A stretch of 64,000 nt of DNA from JARRQJ01 sp963810615 (GCA_963810615.1 CAWEOA010000008.1:1-64000), one strand, 5' to 3'; shown: positions 18,012 to 28,467, counted from the stretch's first letter. A program made the numbers and translations. The notes: generated by a model from the letters alone, not told the origin.

Positions 18012-19904
18012 TCAAGCGGATTGACGGACCGTGACCGCGCGTTTTTTCAAGTACACCAAGAGCAGAGAGATGGCTGCCGGCGTGATGCCGGCGATGCGCG
18101 CCGCCTGCCCCACGGTGGCGGGACGCACGCGCGCCAGCTTTTCGCACACCTCTATGGACAAGCCGCGAACCTGGGCGTAATCAAAATCCTGCGGCACACA
18201 GGTTTCTTCATGGCGGCGATGGCGCTCGATCTCATCCTGCTGACGATCGATGTAGCCGGCGTAACGCGCCTGGATCTCCACTTGCTCGAAAACCTTGGCG
18301 TCCGTGACGCCGGGACCGGCGCCGGGCAGGCTCATCAGCGCGCGATAGTTTACATCGGGGCGGCGCAATAAATCGGCGGCTCGGTATTCCCGTGTCAAGG
18401 GTGCGCCCAAGACGCGCTGCGCCTCTTCATCGCTGAGTTGCCCGGGACGCAGCCAAGTGTCGTGCAAACGCTGCTGTTCCCGCGCGACGGCCTCGCGTTT
18501 TTCGCTGAATGCGCGCCAGCGTCTCTCGTCCACCAGACCCAGTTCACGCCCCTTGGCGGTGAGGCGCAGGTCGGCGTTGTCTTCGCGCAGCAATAAACGG
18601 TATTCGGCGCGGCTGGTAAACATGCGATACGGTTCCGAAGTACCGCGGGTAATCAAATCATCGATGAGCACGCCGATGTAGGCCTCATCGCGACGCGGAG
18701 TCCACGGCGCCTCGCCCTGCACCTTGAGCACGGCATTGATGCCGGCCATCAGGCCTTGCGCCGCCGCCTCCTCGTAACCAGTGGTACCGTTGATCTGCCC
18801 GGCGAAGAACAGACCGGCGATGTGCTTGGTCTCCAGCGAGGCGTGCAGATCGCGGGGATCGAAGTAGTCGTATTCGATGGCGTAGCCGGGACGGGTGATG
18901 TGTGCCTGTTCAAAACCACCAATGGAACGCACCAGCTCGTATTGCACATCGAAGGGCAGGCTGGTGGAGATGCCGTTGGGATAGACCTCGTGGGTGCTCA
19001 GGCCTTCGGGTTCGACGAAGATCTGATGCGAGGACTTGTCGGCGAAGCGCACCACCTTGTCTTCGATGGACGGACAGTAGCGCGGACCCACGCCTTCGAT
19101 CACGCCGGTATACATGGGTGAACGGGACATGCCGCCGCGGATGATGTCGTGGGTGCGCGCGTTGGTGTGGGTGATGTAACACGACACCTGGCGCGGATGT
19201 TCCCGCGCATCGCCTAAAAAGGAGAACACCGGCGTGGGATCATCACCTGCTTGCTCGCCCAACTGCGTGTAATCGATGCTGCGGCCGTCGATGCGCGGCG
19301 GCGTGCCGGTTTTGAGGCGGCTTACCCGCAGCGGTAATTCCCGCAGACGCGCCGCCAGGGCATTGGCGGGGGGGTCGCCGGCGCGGCCACCCTGGTAGTT
19401 GGCGAGTCCGATATGAATTAATCCGGCGAGGAAGGTGCCCACGGTAAGCACCACCGTTGGGGCGTGAAAACGCAAACCCATCTGGGTGACCACGCCGCGC
19501 ACCTCGCCGTTTTCCACGATGAGATCGTCCACCGCCTGCTGGAACAGCACCAGATTCTCCTGGTTTTCCAGCGTGGCGCGCACCGCCTGTTTATACAGCG
19601 CCCGGTCGGCCTGGGCACGGGTGGCGCGAACCGCCGGACCCTTGGCTGCATTGAGGATGCGAAAATGAATCCCGGCTTTATCGGCAGCGTGGGCCATGAG
19701 GCCGCCCAGTGCGTCGATCTCCTTGACCAGATGGCCCTTGCCGATGCCGCCGATGGCAGGATTGCAGCTCATCTGACCCAAGGTCTCGATGCTCTGGGTG
19801 AGCAGCAGGGTGCGCGCGCCCATGCGCGCCGCCGCCAGGGCCGCCTCGGTCCCGGCATGGCCGCCGCCCACTACGATGACATCGTAACGATCCTGAAATT
19901 GCAC
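18012..19904 (-). CDS. mnmG: tRNA uridine 5-carboxymethylaminomethyl modification enzyme MnmG (GidA)
   Basis: 630-residue FAD-dependent partner of MnmE in wobble uridine modification. The N-terminal dinucleotide fold is YDVIVVGGGHAGTEAALAAARMG, with the GidA signatures SCNPAIGGIGKGHLVKEIDALGG and GTPPRIDGRSIDY, and GQINGTTGYEEAAAQGLMAGINA near residue 370. The C-terminal helical domain is intact. MnmE is encoded 7.2 kb away on the same strand. Confidence 0.98.
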   Translation of the reverse strand: MQFQDRYDVIVVGGGHAGTEAALAAARMGARTLLLTQSIETLGQMSCNPAIGGIGKGHLVKEIDALGGLMAHAADKAGIHFRILNAAKGPAVRATRAQADRALYKQAVRATLENQENLVLFQQAVDDLIVENGEVRGVVTQMGLRFHAPTVVLTVGTFLAGLIHIGLANYQGGRAGDPPANALAARLRELPLRVSRLKTGTPPRIDGRSIDYTQLGEQAGDDPTPVFSFLGDAREHPRQVSCYITHTNARTHDIIRGGMSRSPMYTGVIEGVGPRYCPSIEDKVVRFADKSSHQIFVEPEGLSTHEVYPNGISTSLPFDVQYELVRSIGGFEQAHITRPGYAIEYDYFDPRDLHASLETKHIAGLFFAGQINGTTGYEEAAAQGLMAGINAVLKVQGEAPWTPRRDEAYIGVLIDDLITRGTSEPYRMFTSRAEYRLLLREDNADLRLTAKGRELGLVDERRWRAFSEKREAVAREQQRLHDTWLRPGQLSDEEAQRVLGAPLTREYRAADLLRRPDVNYRALMSLPGAGPGVTDAKVFEQVEIQARYAGYIDRQQDEIERHRRHEETCVPQDFDYAQVRGLSIEVCEKLARVRPATVGQAARIAGITPAAISLLLVYLKKRAVTVRQSA

Positions 19905-20066
19905 CTGATTCGCCCCGTAAACAGCGGGCGGCAGGCAGCCACCCGGCTAAAAATTCAGCGTATTTTACGCCCCGCCCGGTGACTTGGCCAATGTCCCGCA
20001 CAATATTAAGGATGTATAGAGCGGGCCGTTACCCGCCAGATGGGAGTTTTGCATTACTATTGAACC

Positions 20067-21050
20067 ATGACCTCTTCGGTTTTTCACAGCTCCAAGCCCC
20101 TGGCCGCCTCGCCCGACACCGAGAGCTCCTTGGCGCATAAGGCCATTCTCGACACCGCCATCGCCGCCGCCAGCCAGGTAATCCTAGGCAAGGAGCACGA
20201 GCTACGGCTGGCGCTGGCCTGCCTGATCGCCCGCGGACATCTGCTTATCGAGGATCTGCCGGGCGTGGGCAAGACCACTCTCGCCCATGTGTTGGCCAAG
20301 ACCCTGGGGCTGCAATTCCGCCGCATTCAATTCACCAGCGACCTGCTGCCCGCGGACATCCTCGGCAGCTCGGTGTACGACCGGGAAGAGGGCGGATTCA
20401 ACTTTCATCGCGGACCGATCTTCGCCCAGCTGGTGCTGGCCGATGAGGTAAATCGCGCCACGCCCAAGACCCAAAGCGCACTGCTGGAGGCCATGGAGGA
20501 AACCCAAGTAACCATAGAGGGTCATACCTACCCCCTGCCCGAGCCGTTCTTCGTAGTGGCGACGCAAAATCCAAATTACCAGATCGGCACTTTTCCCTTG
20601 CCGGAATCGCAACTGGACCGGTTTTTGATGCGCCTGGAGCTCGGCTATCCCGATGCCGCCGCGGAACGCCAACTGCTCAAAAGCGAGAACCGCCGTGAAT
20701 TATTGAAAGACATGGACTCCAGCACCGGCCCCGCCACCCTCATCACCCTGCAAGCCGCGGTGACGGCGGTCACGGTCAGCGATGCGCTGGTGGACTATGT
20801 GCAGGCCCTGCTGAAATTCAGCCGTGAAACACCGTTTTACCGCAATGGCCTGTCACCCCGTGCGGGTGTGGGTATCGTGCGCGCCGCCCAGGCCTGGGCG
20901 CTGATGGCCGGACGCCGCTATGTGGTACCCGAGGATGTGCAAGCGGTGTTGGCCGCGGTAGCGGTGCACCGCCTGCAGGTCGCGGCGGAAGCGGGGGAGC
21001 AAACGCCCGCCGAGCTGTTCCGTCACCTCGCCACCGTTTCCGTACCATGA
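20067..21050 (+). CDS. MoxR-family AAA+ ATPase
   Basis: 327 residues. Walker A is EDLPGVGKTTLAHVLAKTLG, the MoxR helix-2 insert is QFTSDLLPADILGSSVYD, Walker B is LVLADEVNRATPKTQSALLEAMEE, and sensor 1 is FFVVATQNPNYQIGTFPLPESQLDRF. MoxR proteins act as chaperone-like ATPases and usually work with VWA or DUF58 proteins, as here. It is the first gene of a moxR-DUF58-tgpA operon with a 3-bp gap to the next gene. Confidence 0.93.
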   Translation: MTSSVFHSSKPLAASPDTESSLAHKAILDTAIAAASQVILGKEHELRLALACLIARGHLLIEDLPGVGKTTLAHVLAKTLGLQFRRIQFTSDLLPADILGSSVYDREEGGFNFHRGPIFAQLVLADEVNRATPKTQSALLEAMEETQVTIEGHTYPLPEPFFVVATQNPNYQIGTFPLPESQLDRFLMRLELGYPDAAAERQLLKSENRRELLKDMDSSTGPATLITLQAAVTAVTVSDALVDYVQALLKFSRETPFYRNGLSPRAGVGIVRAAQAWALMAGRRYVVPEDVQAVLAAVAVHRLQVAAEAGEQTPAELFRHLATVSVP

Positions 21051-21053
21051 CCG

Positions 21054-22022
21054 ATGAACCGCCGTCTCGCGGCTCTTGCCGAACCGCTCATCTTTAAGCT
21101 GTTCCGCCACAAGGTTCCCACCGGACCCGCGCTGACCCTGGAACGGCAGCGCATCTATGCCCTGCCCACCCGTTATGGACTGCTGTATGCCGCCATGCTG
21201 CTAGTGATGTTGCTGGGATCCATCAATTACAACAACAGCCTGGCATTCATGCTGACTTTCCTCCTGGCCAGCCTCGCCATCGTGTCCATCCTCTACACCT
21301 ATCGCAATCTCGCCCACTTGCAGGTACGCAGCGGCAAGGCGGCGCCCACCTTCGCCGGCAAGGAGGCACGCTTCACGGTGCTGTTGCAGAACCCGGATCC
21401 ATTGCCGCGTTATGCCTTGCGTTTGTCGACGGCCAAGGCCGAAGCCCGACTCACCGACACCGCGGCCGCCGACACTACCGCCGTGGAACTGAGAATTGCG
21501 GCGCCCGGGCGCGGACGCCTCCGCCTGGGCATGATCACCCTGTCCACCACCTATCCCCTGGGATTGGTACGTGCCTGGGCTTATGTAAACCTGGACATGC
21601 AGTGCATCGTCTATCCCCGGCCGGGACCACGCCTCGCCCTGGCCACCGCACCTAATTTTCAGGAAGGCGATCGTGCCGGCTCGGCCATGGGCAGCGATGA
21701 TTTTCTCGGCTTTCGCGCCTATCTGCCCGGCGACTCCCCGCGGCATATTCACTGGAAGGCCCTGGCCCGCGACCTGCCGTTGCTCACCAAGAAATTCAGC
21801 GCCAGCGAAACTCGGGATCTATGGCTGGACTGGTCGCTGTTACCCGCGGTGGATGACGAAACCCGTCTCCGCATCCTGTGCCGTCTGGTTGTGGACGCCC
21901 AGCGCGCCGGCCAGGCTTACGGTCTGCGCCTGCCCGGCGTGGAGATCATGCCCGCTCTGGGCGCACTGCACCGGCATCGTTGCCTGCAAGCCCTGGCATT
22001 GTTCGGGGAGCCGCAGCCGTGA
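21054..22022 (+). CDS. DUF58-domain membrane protein
   Basis: 322 residues. Two close membrane helices lie at about 40-78 (RYGLLYAAMLLVMLLGSINY and SLAFMLTFLLASLAIVSIL), followed by a soluble beta-rich domain and the DUF58 signature DFLGFRAYLPGDSPRHIHWKALAR near residues 221-244. DUF58 proteins accompany MoxR ATPases and TgpA-type transglutaminases; their exact role is not settled. The stop overlaps the next start by four bases (GTGA). Confidence 0.9.
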   Translation: MNRRLAALAEPLIFKLFRHKVPTGPALTLERQRIYALPTRYGLLYAAMLLVMLLGSINYNNSLAFMLTFLLASLAIVSILYTYRNLAHLQVRSGKAAPTFAGKEARFTVLLQNPDPLPRYALRLSTAKAEARLTDTAAADTTAVELRIAAPGRGRLRLGMITLSTTYPLGLVRAWAYVNLDMQCIVYPRPGPRLALATAPNFQEGDRAGSAMGSDDFLGFRAYLPGDSPRHIHWKALARDLPLLTKKFSASETRDLWLDWSLLPAVDDETRLRILCRLVVDAQRAGQAYGLRLPGVEIMPALGALHRHRCLQALALFGEPQP

Positions 22023-23998
22023 GCCGGGCGAGCACCGCCACCGCGTTTCGTCCCGAGGTGCTGATCCGTATGTTGGCGGTGCTGGGCCTGGTGGTGGCTC
22101 CACAACTGCCGCGGCTTCCGCCGTGGTTGATCGTCGTGAGCCTGGCCTTCACGGCATGGTGTTATATCATCACCCGGCGATCGCTCAAGCTCCCATCCCT
22201 GTGGTTACGCATCCTGCTTTCCACTTTGTTACTCGCGGCGGTATACGCCCACTACGGTACTCTGCTCGGTCGCGACGTGGGCGCCGCCTTGCTCATCGCC
22301 ATGCTCGCACTCAAGCTGTTGGAGATAAAAGCGGCGCGCGACATTTATATAACCGTGTTCCTCGGCTATTTTCTGATCATTATCGGCTTTTTGTTTACTC
22401 AAAGCCTGTGGATGGCCGGCTATATGCTGGTGGTGGTGACGCTGTTGACTAGCGTGTTGATCGATCTCAACCGCACCCGGCTTACCGCTATCGGCAGCAA
22501 TCTGCGCCTCGCCGCCGCCATGCTGCTGCGGGCCTTGCCCCTCGCGCTGGCGGTCTTCGTATTATTTCCCCGCATTTCCGGTCCGCTGTGGGGCATGCCC
22601 AAGGATGCCTATGACGGCATGATCGGTCTGGACGAGGAAATGGCACCGGGGCTGATCAGCGACTTGATCCAGTCGGACGCCGTGGCGTTTCGCGCCGGCT
22701 TCGACGGGCCCATCCCGCCGCCGCGGCAACGTTACTGGCGTGGTCCAATCCTATGGCAAACCGACGGCATGGCATGGCGGACCGGACATCCGTGGAACGC
22801 TGCGTCGCACGGCGATCCACCGCCCCTGGTCACTTCCGCTGATGCCGTCACCTACACCGTGACCCTTGAACCCCACAATCGCCGCTGGCTGTATGCCCTC
22901 GATCTGGTGGCCACCGCACCGCCGGAAACCCGGATCGCCCCCGATTTCTTACTGCTGCGCGCCGCCCCGCTACGGGAACGACTGCGCTATACCGTGACGT
23001 CCTATCCGGACGGCGTCGCCACCCGGCTCAGCGGCCCCGAGCGCCAACGCGCCCTCCAATTGCCCTCCTGGGGTAATCCGCGGGCGCGCGCCTTGGCGCA
23101 AGAGTGGCGCCAACGCTTTCACGACCCGGCCGCCATCGTGCAGCAGGCCTTACAGATGTTCCGCAGCGAACCGTTCATCTATACCCTGCACCCGCCGGTG
23201 ATCACCAGCGACTTCGTCGATCGCTTCTTATTCACTACCCGCAAAGGTTTTTGCGAGCACTACGCCGCCAGCTTCACCTTTCTGATGCGCGCCGCCGGCA
23301 TCCCCGCCCGGGTGGTAACCGGCTATCAGGGCGGTGAACTCAATCCCATCGGCAATTACTTGATCGTGCGTCAGCGCGACGCCCACGCCTGGTCGGAAGT
23401 ATGGCTGGACGGTCACGGCTGGACACGGGTAGATCCCACGGCCGCCGTGGCGCCGGAGCGGATCGATCTCAGCATCGATAACCGGCGGCAAGCCATAGGG
23501 GACGCGGTACGTTTCGATTTGCCGCAAGCGGCATGGCTGGTTGCGCTATGGCGCGAGACCCATTTTGCCTGGGATGCGCTGAACAATAAGTGGAATCAAT
23601 GGGTGTTGAGTTATGGCGTAGAGCGGCAAGCGGACCTGCTGGGATGGCTGAGCTTCGGCGGCCTGAGTTGGCAAAACACCGCGATTCTCCTGTTAACGGC
23701 GGTAGGCGCAGCGATGGTCGGGATGGTGATTTTCATGCTTAAACGGGAACGGCAATCCGAAGATGCCGTCGTCCGCGCCTATCAGGCCTTTTGCCGTAAA
23801 CTGGCGCGGCGCGGCCTGAGCCGCCGGTCTTATGAAGGGCCGGTGGACTTCGCCGAGCGGGTCGCCCGACATCGTCCCGATCTCGCCGGGCAAGTACACA
23901 GCATCATTAAATTGTATACCGCACTGCGCTATGGCGCCCATCAAGCGCCGGCCACACTCGACATGCTTCACCGCGCCGTGCGGCACTTCCGACCCTGA
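22019..23998 (+). CDS. tgpA: TgpA-type membrane transglutaminase-like protein
   Basis: 659 residues. The N-terminal DUF3488 region has about six membrane helices (residues 12-183). A periplasmic transglutaminase-like domain follows with a complete Cys-His-Asp triad: Cys412 in RKGFCEHYA, His456 in DAHAWSEVW and Asp472 in TRVDPTAA. Another helix lies near 552-570, and a DUF4129-like cytoplasmic tail ends the protein. In Pseudomonas aeruginosa TgpA is essential. GTG 22019, with GGGGAG eight bases upstream and a four-base overlap with the DUF58 gene, was preferred over an earlier ATG inside that gene. Confidence 0.92.
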   Translation: MSRASTATAFRPEVLIRMLAVLGLVVAPQLPRLPPWLIVVSLAFTAWCYIITRRSLKLPSLWLRILLSTLLLAAVYAHYGTLLGRDVGAALLIAMLALKLLEIKAARDIYITVFLGYFLIIIGFLFTQSLWMAGYMLVVVTLLTSVLIDLNRTRLTAIGSNLRLAAAMLLRALPLALAVFVLFPRISGPLWGMPKDAYDGMIGLDEEMAPGLISDLIQSDAVAFRAGFDGPIPPPRQRYWRGPILWQTDGMAWRTGHPWNAASHGDPPPLVTSADAVTYTVTLEPHNRRWLYALDLVATAPPETRIAPDFLLLRAAPLRERLRYTVTSYPDGVATRLSGPERQRALQLPSWGNPRARALAQEWRQRFHDPAAIVQQALQMFRSEPFIYTLHPPVITSDFVDRFLFTTRKGFCEHYAASFTFLMRAAGIPARVVTGYQGGELNPIGNYLIVRQRDAHAWSEVWLDGHGWTRVDPTAAVAPERIDLSIDNRRQAIGDAVRFDLPQAAWLVALWRETHFAWDALNNKWNQWVLSYGVERQADLLGWLSFGGLSWQNTAILLLTAVGAAMVGMVIFMLKRERQSEDAVVRAYQAFCRKLARRGLSRRSYEGPVDFAERVARHRPDLAGQVHSIIKLYTALRYGAHQAPATLDMLHRAVRHFRP

Positions 23999-24315
23999 TT
24001 GGCTGCGTCTCAGCCAAGAGCACCGACTTCCGTATGGGGAGCAAACCCGATCTCGATGCGCAACTGAAAATCGGCATTGTAAGCTGCGTCGTAATAGCCA
24101 TGTAAAATTTTCGAGTCTTACTCTTATCAAGCAAACTCACCGTCAGGGCTCGTAACTACACTGATCGCGGCCGCTTGCAGGTCCTGTTACAATCAGGTCT
24201 AATGCCAGGAAATTAATACTAACTATGCAATTGGATTCGCCGTTAATAGATGCGTTATGTGTACTGAGACCAAGTTTTTAGTACTTATCGGAAGTGAGTC
24301 CCATATGTCCAGGCC
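23999..24315. other. Intergenic region between tgpA and the GGDEF-EAL gene
   Basis: A 6-bp hairpin (TTGGCT/AGCCAA, 23999-24017) follows the tgpA stop directly but has no T-tract. The rest is moderately AT-rich and presumably holds the promoter of the next gene. I looked for a cyclic-di-GMP riboswitch and saw none of its conserved elements. Confidence 0.4.
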
Positions 24316-27051
24316 ATGAGACAGCGTAAAAATTATTCTCAGGAACGATCAAAAACCACGCCCCCCCGGAAATACCAGCGGCTTCTGGCTGCTATCCGCG
24401 AGATCCATAGCCAATATCAACAAAGCAGCGACGTCCAAGCGCTGTATGCCGCGCTGCTGGCTGCTGTCCAGGATATTACCAACAGCCCCTATGGCGCGGC
24501 CGGCGAAGTCATCGTCGACGTGGAGAACCAACTCGAGTTTACGCCGTGGGCGAGCGTTTACCCGCAAGACACAAATCCAAAACGGTTCGAGACACTGCTG
24601 ACGCAAGTGATGAACGGAGGTCGCGTACGCCTCGTCGCAAAGTCCTCAAGCGCGCCCCGCCGCGCTACCGGCAAACCGATCTTTCCGGAGGCATTTCTCG
24701 GTTTACCCATCTTCAGCGGCAACGACCTGGTCGCCGTGGTCGGCGTCGCGAATCGGCCGGCCGGATATGACAAGGAGATAAGCACCTATCTCGATCCGCT
24801 GCTGTGCAGCGCCGGGACGCTGATTCAATCTTATCGCCATGCACGGCAACACCTGGCTGCCGAACGCGGGCAACGGCAAGCCCTGTCGGAATGCAAATAC
24901 ATCGAGACCTCGCTGCGGAGTATTGCAAACTCCGTGTCATCCACCACCGGCGCCAAGTATTTTCACTCCCTGGTGAAACAACTCAGCAAAGTATTACGGG
25001 TAGACGCTGCCTTCATCAGCATCCTCCGCGACGACGACGCGGACTCTGCCGATATTATCGCCCTGTGCGATCTTGGGGATGTTAAGGATGATTTCCGCCA
25101 TTCTCTCCACGCCACACCCTGCGAAAAGATCATTGCCAATGGCGCGCGCCATTACTTATCGGGGCTGAAGAAAAAATTTCCGCGCGATGCCATGATAAAG
25201 GAACGCGGCTGGGACAGCTGTCTGGGCGTACCGCTACGCGATGTATCGGGGCAGGTACTGGGTGTCATCGCGGTGGCAAGCCGCCAGGCCATCACCCACC
25301 GCCAACCCGCTGAGGCCATTCTTCAGATCTGTGCGTCGCGCATCGCCGCGGAACTGGTGCATCAGCACGCGGAGGAGAAGGCCAATAAATTGTCCCAGGC
25401 GCTGGAACAGACCGCCGACTCGATAAGCATCACCGATACCAAGGGTGTGATCGAATACATTAACCCCGCCTTCAGCACCATGACCGGATTCAGCGTGCGC
25501 GAGGCGGTAGGCAGTTATACGAGTATAGTTAAATCTGGTCGCCATGATTCACAGTTTTACGATCAGTTGTGGGATTCACTCCAACAAGGCCACTCGTTCC
25601 GCGATGTCTTTATCAATCGCAAGAAAGACGGTGAACTGTATTATGAAGAAAAGACCATCACCCCTCTCAAGGATGCACAGGGTCAGATCACTCATTATAT
25701 TTCCACCGGCAAAGATATCACCGAGCGCATGCAAACCCAGGAGCGCTTGCACTACCTTTCCTATCACGATGTCTTGACGGAACTGCCCAACCGTCTATTG
25801 TTTCTGGAATGGCTCAATCACGCCCTGGCCATCGACGGCGATGCCGGTATCAAGCTGGCGGTGATTTGCATCGATGTAGATCGTTTTAAGATTATCAACG
25901 ACACCCTCGGCCATGACAGCGGCGATCGTGTCTTACTGGCCTTGGCCGGCCTGTTGAAAGCCTGCCTGAGCAAAGGCGACACGGTGGCGCGCCTCGGTGG
26001 CGACGAGTTCGCGGTGCTGGTGGAACATTTCTCCTCACCCCGCGACGTCATGACCAAGATCAACAAGATCCTGGAAAGACTGGCCCACCCGCTGCACATC
26101 GACAGTCACGATCTTTATATCACCGTCAGCATGGGCATCGCCCTGGCGCCCGATGACGGCACGGATGCCAATACCTTGTTGAAGAATGCCGATGCCGCAT
26201 TGAACCGCGCCAAGGAACAAGGCCGCCATACCTACCAGTTTTACTCCGCCGACCTGAGCCATAAGGCCTCCAAGCGCCTCAGTCTCGAGACCAATCTGTA
26301 CCGCGCCATCGAGCGCCAGGAGTTCCATCTTTGTTATCAGCCGCAAGTGGATCTTGCGAGCGGACGGGTGATGGGGCTGGAGGCCCTGCTGCGTTGGCAG
26401 CACCCCGAGTTGGGCACGATAGAGCCGCTGGAGTTTATCCCGCTGTTGGAAGACACCGGCCTGATCATCCCAGTGGGTGAATGGGTGTTGCGCGCCGCCT
26501 GTACCGAGGCGGCGCGCTGGCAAAGTCTCACGGAAATACCACTGCGCCTGTCCGTCAACCTTTCCGGCCGGCAGTTCAACGACCCGGCGCTGCACAAGAC
26601 CGTGGGAAATATCCTCGCCGAAACCCAGCTCTCGCCGTCACAGTTGGAATTGGAGATCACCGAAAGTGTGTTGATGCAAAACGATCAGGCCTCCATGTCC
26701 AACCTCGACGCCCTGCAGCGTCTGCGGATCCGCATCGCCATCGATGACTTCGGCACCGGCTACTCATCGCTCAGCTATCTCAAACGCTTTCCGGTGGACA
26801 CGCTCAAGATCGACCGTTCCTTTATTCACGACGTCATCCACAATCGCGATGACAAAACCATCATCAAGGCCATCATCGCCATGGCTCGCTCGCTGCAAGT
26901 GGATATCATCGCCGAAGGCGTAGAGACTCTCGGGCAATTGGAATTTTTACGCAGTAGTGGTTGTCAATCGGCCCAGGGCTTCCTGCTCAGCAAACCGTTT
27001 ATGGCGGACGAGTTGGCCCACTTTCTGGAACAGCCCATTCATTTCGCCTAA
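24316..27051 (+). CDS. GAF-GAF-PAS-GGDEF-EAL cyclic-di-GMP enzyme
   Basis: 911 residues with no membrane helix. There are two GAF-like domains (about 35-175 and 205-350), a PAS domain (355-475; YINPAFSTMTGF), a GGDEF domain with GGDEF at 561-565, and an EAL domain (655-905) with EALLRW at 689-694, the DDFGTGYSSL loop and KIDRSFI. Both catalytic signatures look complete, so it could make or degrade cyclic-di-GMP. No RxxD inhibitory site precedes GGDEF (KGDTVARL). It converges on mnmE. The start ATG at 24316 has only a weak ribosome-binding site. Confidence 0.92.
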   Translation: MRQRKNYSQERSKTTPPRKYQRLLAAIREIHSQYQQSSDVQALYAALLAAVQDITNSPYGAAGEVIVDVENQLEFTPWASVYPQDTNPKRFETLLTQVMNGGRVRLVAKSSSAPRRATGKPIFPEAFLGLPIFSGNDLVAVVGVANRPAGYDKEISTYLDPLLCSAGTLIQSYRHARQHLAAERGQRQALSECKYIETSLRSIANSVSSTTGAKYFHSLVKQLSKVLRVDAAFISILRDDDADSADIIALCDLGDVKDDFRHSLHATPCEKIIANGARHYLSGLKKKFPRDAMIKERGWDSCLGVPLRDVSGQVLGVIAVASRQAITHRQPAEAILQICASRIAAELVHQHAEEKANKLSQALEQTADSISITDTKGVIEYINPAFSTMTGFSVREAVGSYTSIVKSGRHDSQFYDQLWDSLQQGHSFRDVFINRKKDGELYYEEKTITPLKDAQGQITHYISTGKDITERMQTQERLHYLSYHDVLTELPNRLLFLEWLNHALAIDGDAGIKLAVICIDVDRFKIINDTLGHDSGDRVLLALAGLLKACLSKGDTVARLGGDEFAVLVEHFSSPRDVMTKINKILERLAHPLHIDSHDLYITVSMGIALAPDDGTDANTLLKNADAALNRAKEQGRHTYQFYSADLSHKASKRLSLETNLYRAIERQEFHLCYQPQVDLASGRVMGLEALLRWQHPELGTIEPLEFIPLLEDTGLIIPVGEWVLRAACTEAARWQSLTEIPLRLSVNLSGRQFNDPALHKTVGNILAETQLSPSQLELEITESVLMQNDQASMSNLDALQRLRIRIAIDDFGTGYSSLSYLKRFPVDTLKIDRSFIHDVIHNRDDKTIIKAIIAMARSLQVDIIAEGVETLGQLEFLRSSGCQSAQGFLLSKPFMADELAHFLEQPIHFA

Positions 27052-27075
27052 GCGAAAACTGCGTCCAGCACCCTT

Positions 27076-28428
27076 TCACTTGCCGATGCAAAACTGACTG
27101 AAGATCCTGCCCAACAGATCATTGGAGCTGAATTCGCCGGTAATCTCGCTCAATGACTGTTGCGCCAAGCGTAAATCCTCCGCCAGCAATTCTCCGGCAC
27201 GCTGGTCGTTGAGCGCCACCTTACCGTGTTCCAGAAAGCGCGCTGTGTCCTGCAAGGATTCGAGGTGGCGGCGCCGCGCCATAAAGATCGCCTCGCCGGC
27301 GGAGTGATAGCCCATGGATTCTTTGAGGTGACGCTGCAACTCAGCCAATCCCGTTCCATGCTTGGCTGAGATCGCCACATGCTCGCCGAGTTCGTCGCGC
27401 CACTGCTCCGCCCCCCGGCCGCTGAGATCGATCTTGTTATGGGCCACCGTTACCGCCAGATCCTTAGGCAGCCGCTGCAGTATGTGCAGTGACTCGGCGC
27501 TCACGCCGACTTGATCATCCACCACCAGCAGTACCCGATCGGCCTTGGCGATCTCCACCCAGGCACGTTGAATGCCCTGGCTCTCCACCGGATCGTTGCT
27601 GTCACGCAGACCCGCGGTGTCGATGATATGCAGCGGCAGACCGTCGATATTTATGTGTTCGCGCAACACGTCGCGGGTGGTGCCGGGGATTTCGGTGACG
27701 ATGGCCGCATCGCGCTGCGCAAGTGCGTTGAGCAAACTGGACTTGCCGGCGTTGGGTTGACCGGCGATCACCACCGTCATGCCGTCGCGCAATAAACGGC
27801 CTTGCCGAGCGGTGGCCATCACCTGTGTGAGATCGGCGCTTACCGTATCGAGTTGGGCGGCGATGTGCCCGTCCGACAGGAAATCGATTTCCTCTTCGGG
27901 AAAATCTATGGCGGATTCCACGTACAGGCGCAGCTGGATCAGCGCTTCCACCAAGGCGTGGATACGCGCCGAAAATTCACCCTCCAGAGAACGCAATGCA
28001 CTGCGTGCCGCTTGACGCGATGCGCTGGCGATGAGATCGGCGATGGCCTCGGCCTGCACCAGATCCAGCTTGTCATTGAGAAAGGCGCGTTCGCTGAATT
28101 CACCGGGTCGCGCCGGGCGTGCATTCAGGGCGCAGACCCGTGACAACAGCATGTCCAGCACTACCGGCCCGCCATGAGCGTGCAATTCCAGAACGTCTTC
28201 GCCGGTGAAGGAATGGGGTGCGGGAAAGAACAATGCGAGACCGTGATCGAGCGGCGTACCGTCGTCATCCCGGAAGGCCAGGTACTCGGCCAGGCGCGGC
28301 GCGGGGAGCCGTCCGCAGATGTGGGCGGCGATGCTGCGCACCGCGGGTCCGGAAGCGCGCACGATGCCCACGCCGCCTTGACCGGCGGGAGTTGCCACTG
28401 CGGCAATGGTGTCGCCTGCCTCACGCAT
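27076..28428 (-). CDS. mnmE: tRNA modification GTPase MnmE (TrmE)
   Basis: 450 residues. The N-terminal formyl-THF-binding domain is DTIAAVATPAGQGGVGIVRASG and the helical domain surrounds an inserted G domain. GTPase motifs are AGQPNAGKSSLLNAL, the TEIPGTTRD switch, DTAGLRDSNDPVE and AHNKIDL. The C-terminal C-I-G-K, with the catalytic Cys, is intact. It forms the wobble-uridine modification complex with MnmG and is the distal gene of the rpmH-rnpA-yidD-yidC-mnmE block. Confidence 0.98.
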   Translation of the reverse strand: MREAGDTIAAVATPAGQGGVGIVRASGPAVRSIAAHICGRLPAPRLAEYLAFRDDDGTPLDHGLALFFPAPHSFTGEDVLELHAHGGPVVLDMLLSRVCALNARPARPGEFSERAFLNDKLDLVQAEAIADLIASASRQAARSALRSLEGEFSARIHALVEALIQLRLYVESAIDFPEEEIDFLSDGHIAAQLDTVSADLTQVMATARQGRLLRDGMTVVIAGQPNAGKSSLLNALAQRDAAIVTEIPGTTRDVLREHINIDGLPLHIIDTAGLRDSNDPVESQGIQRAWVEIAKADRVLLVVDDQVGVSAESLHILQRLPKDLAVTVAHNKIDLSGRGAEQWRDELGEHVAISAKHGTGLAELQRHLKESMGYHSAGEAIFMARRRHLESLQDTARFLEHGKVALNDQRAGELLAEDLRLAQQSLSEITGEFSSNDLLGRIFSQFCIGK

Positions 28429-28467
28429 AAAACTTAACCCGCACCGTTCCGGGCGGCGTACGCCAGC

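Noticed and set aside
23999..24017. Hairpin after tgpA as a terminator
   Set aside because: Only a 6-bp stem and no T-tract follows.
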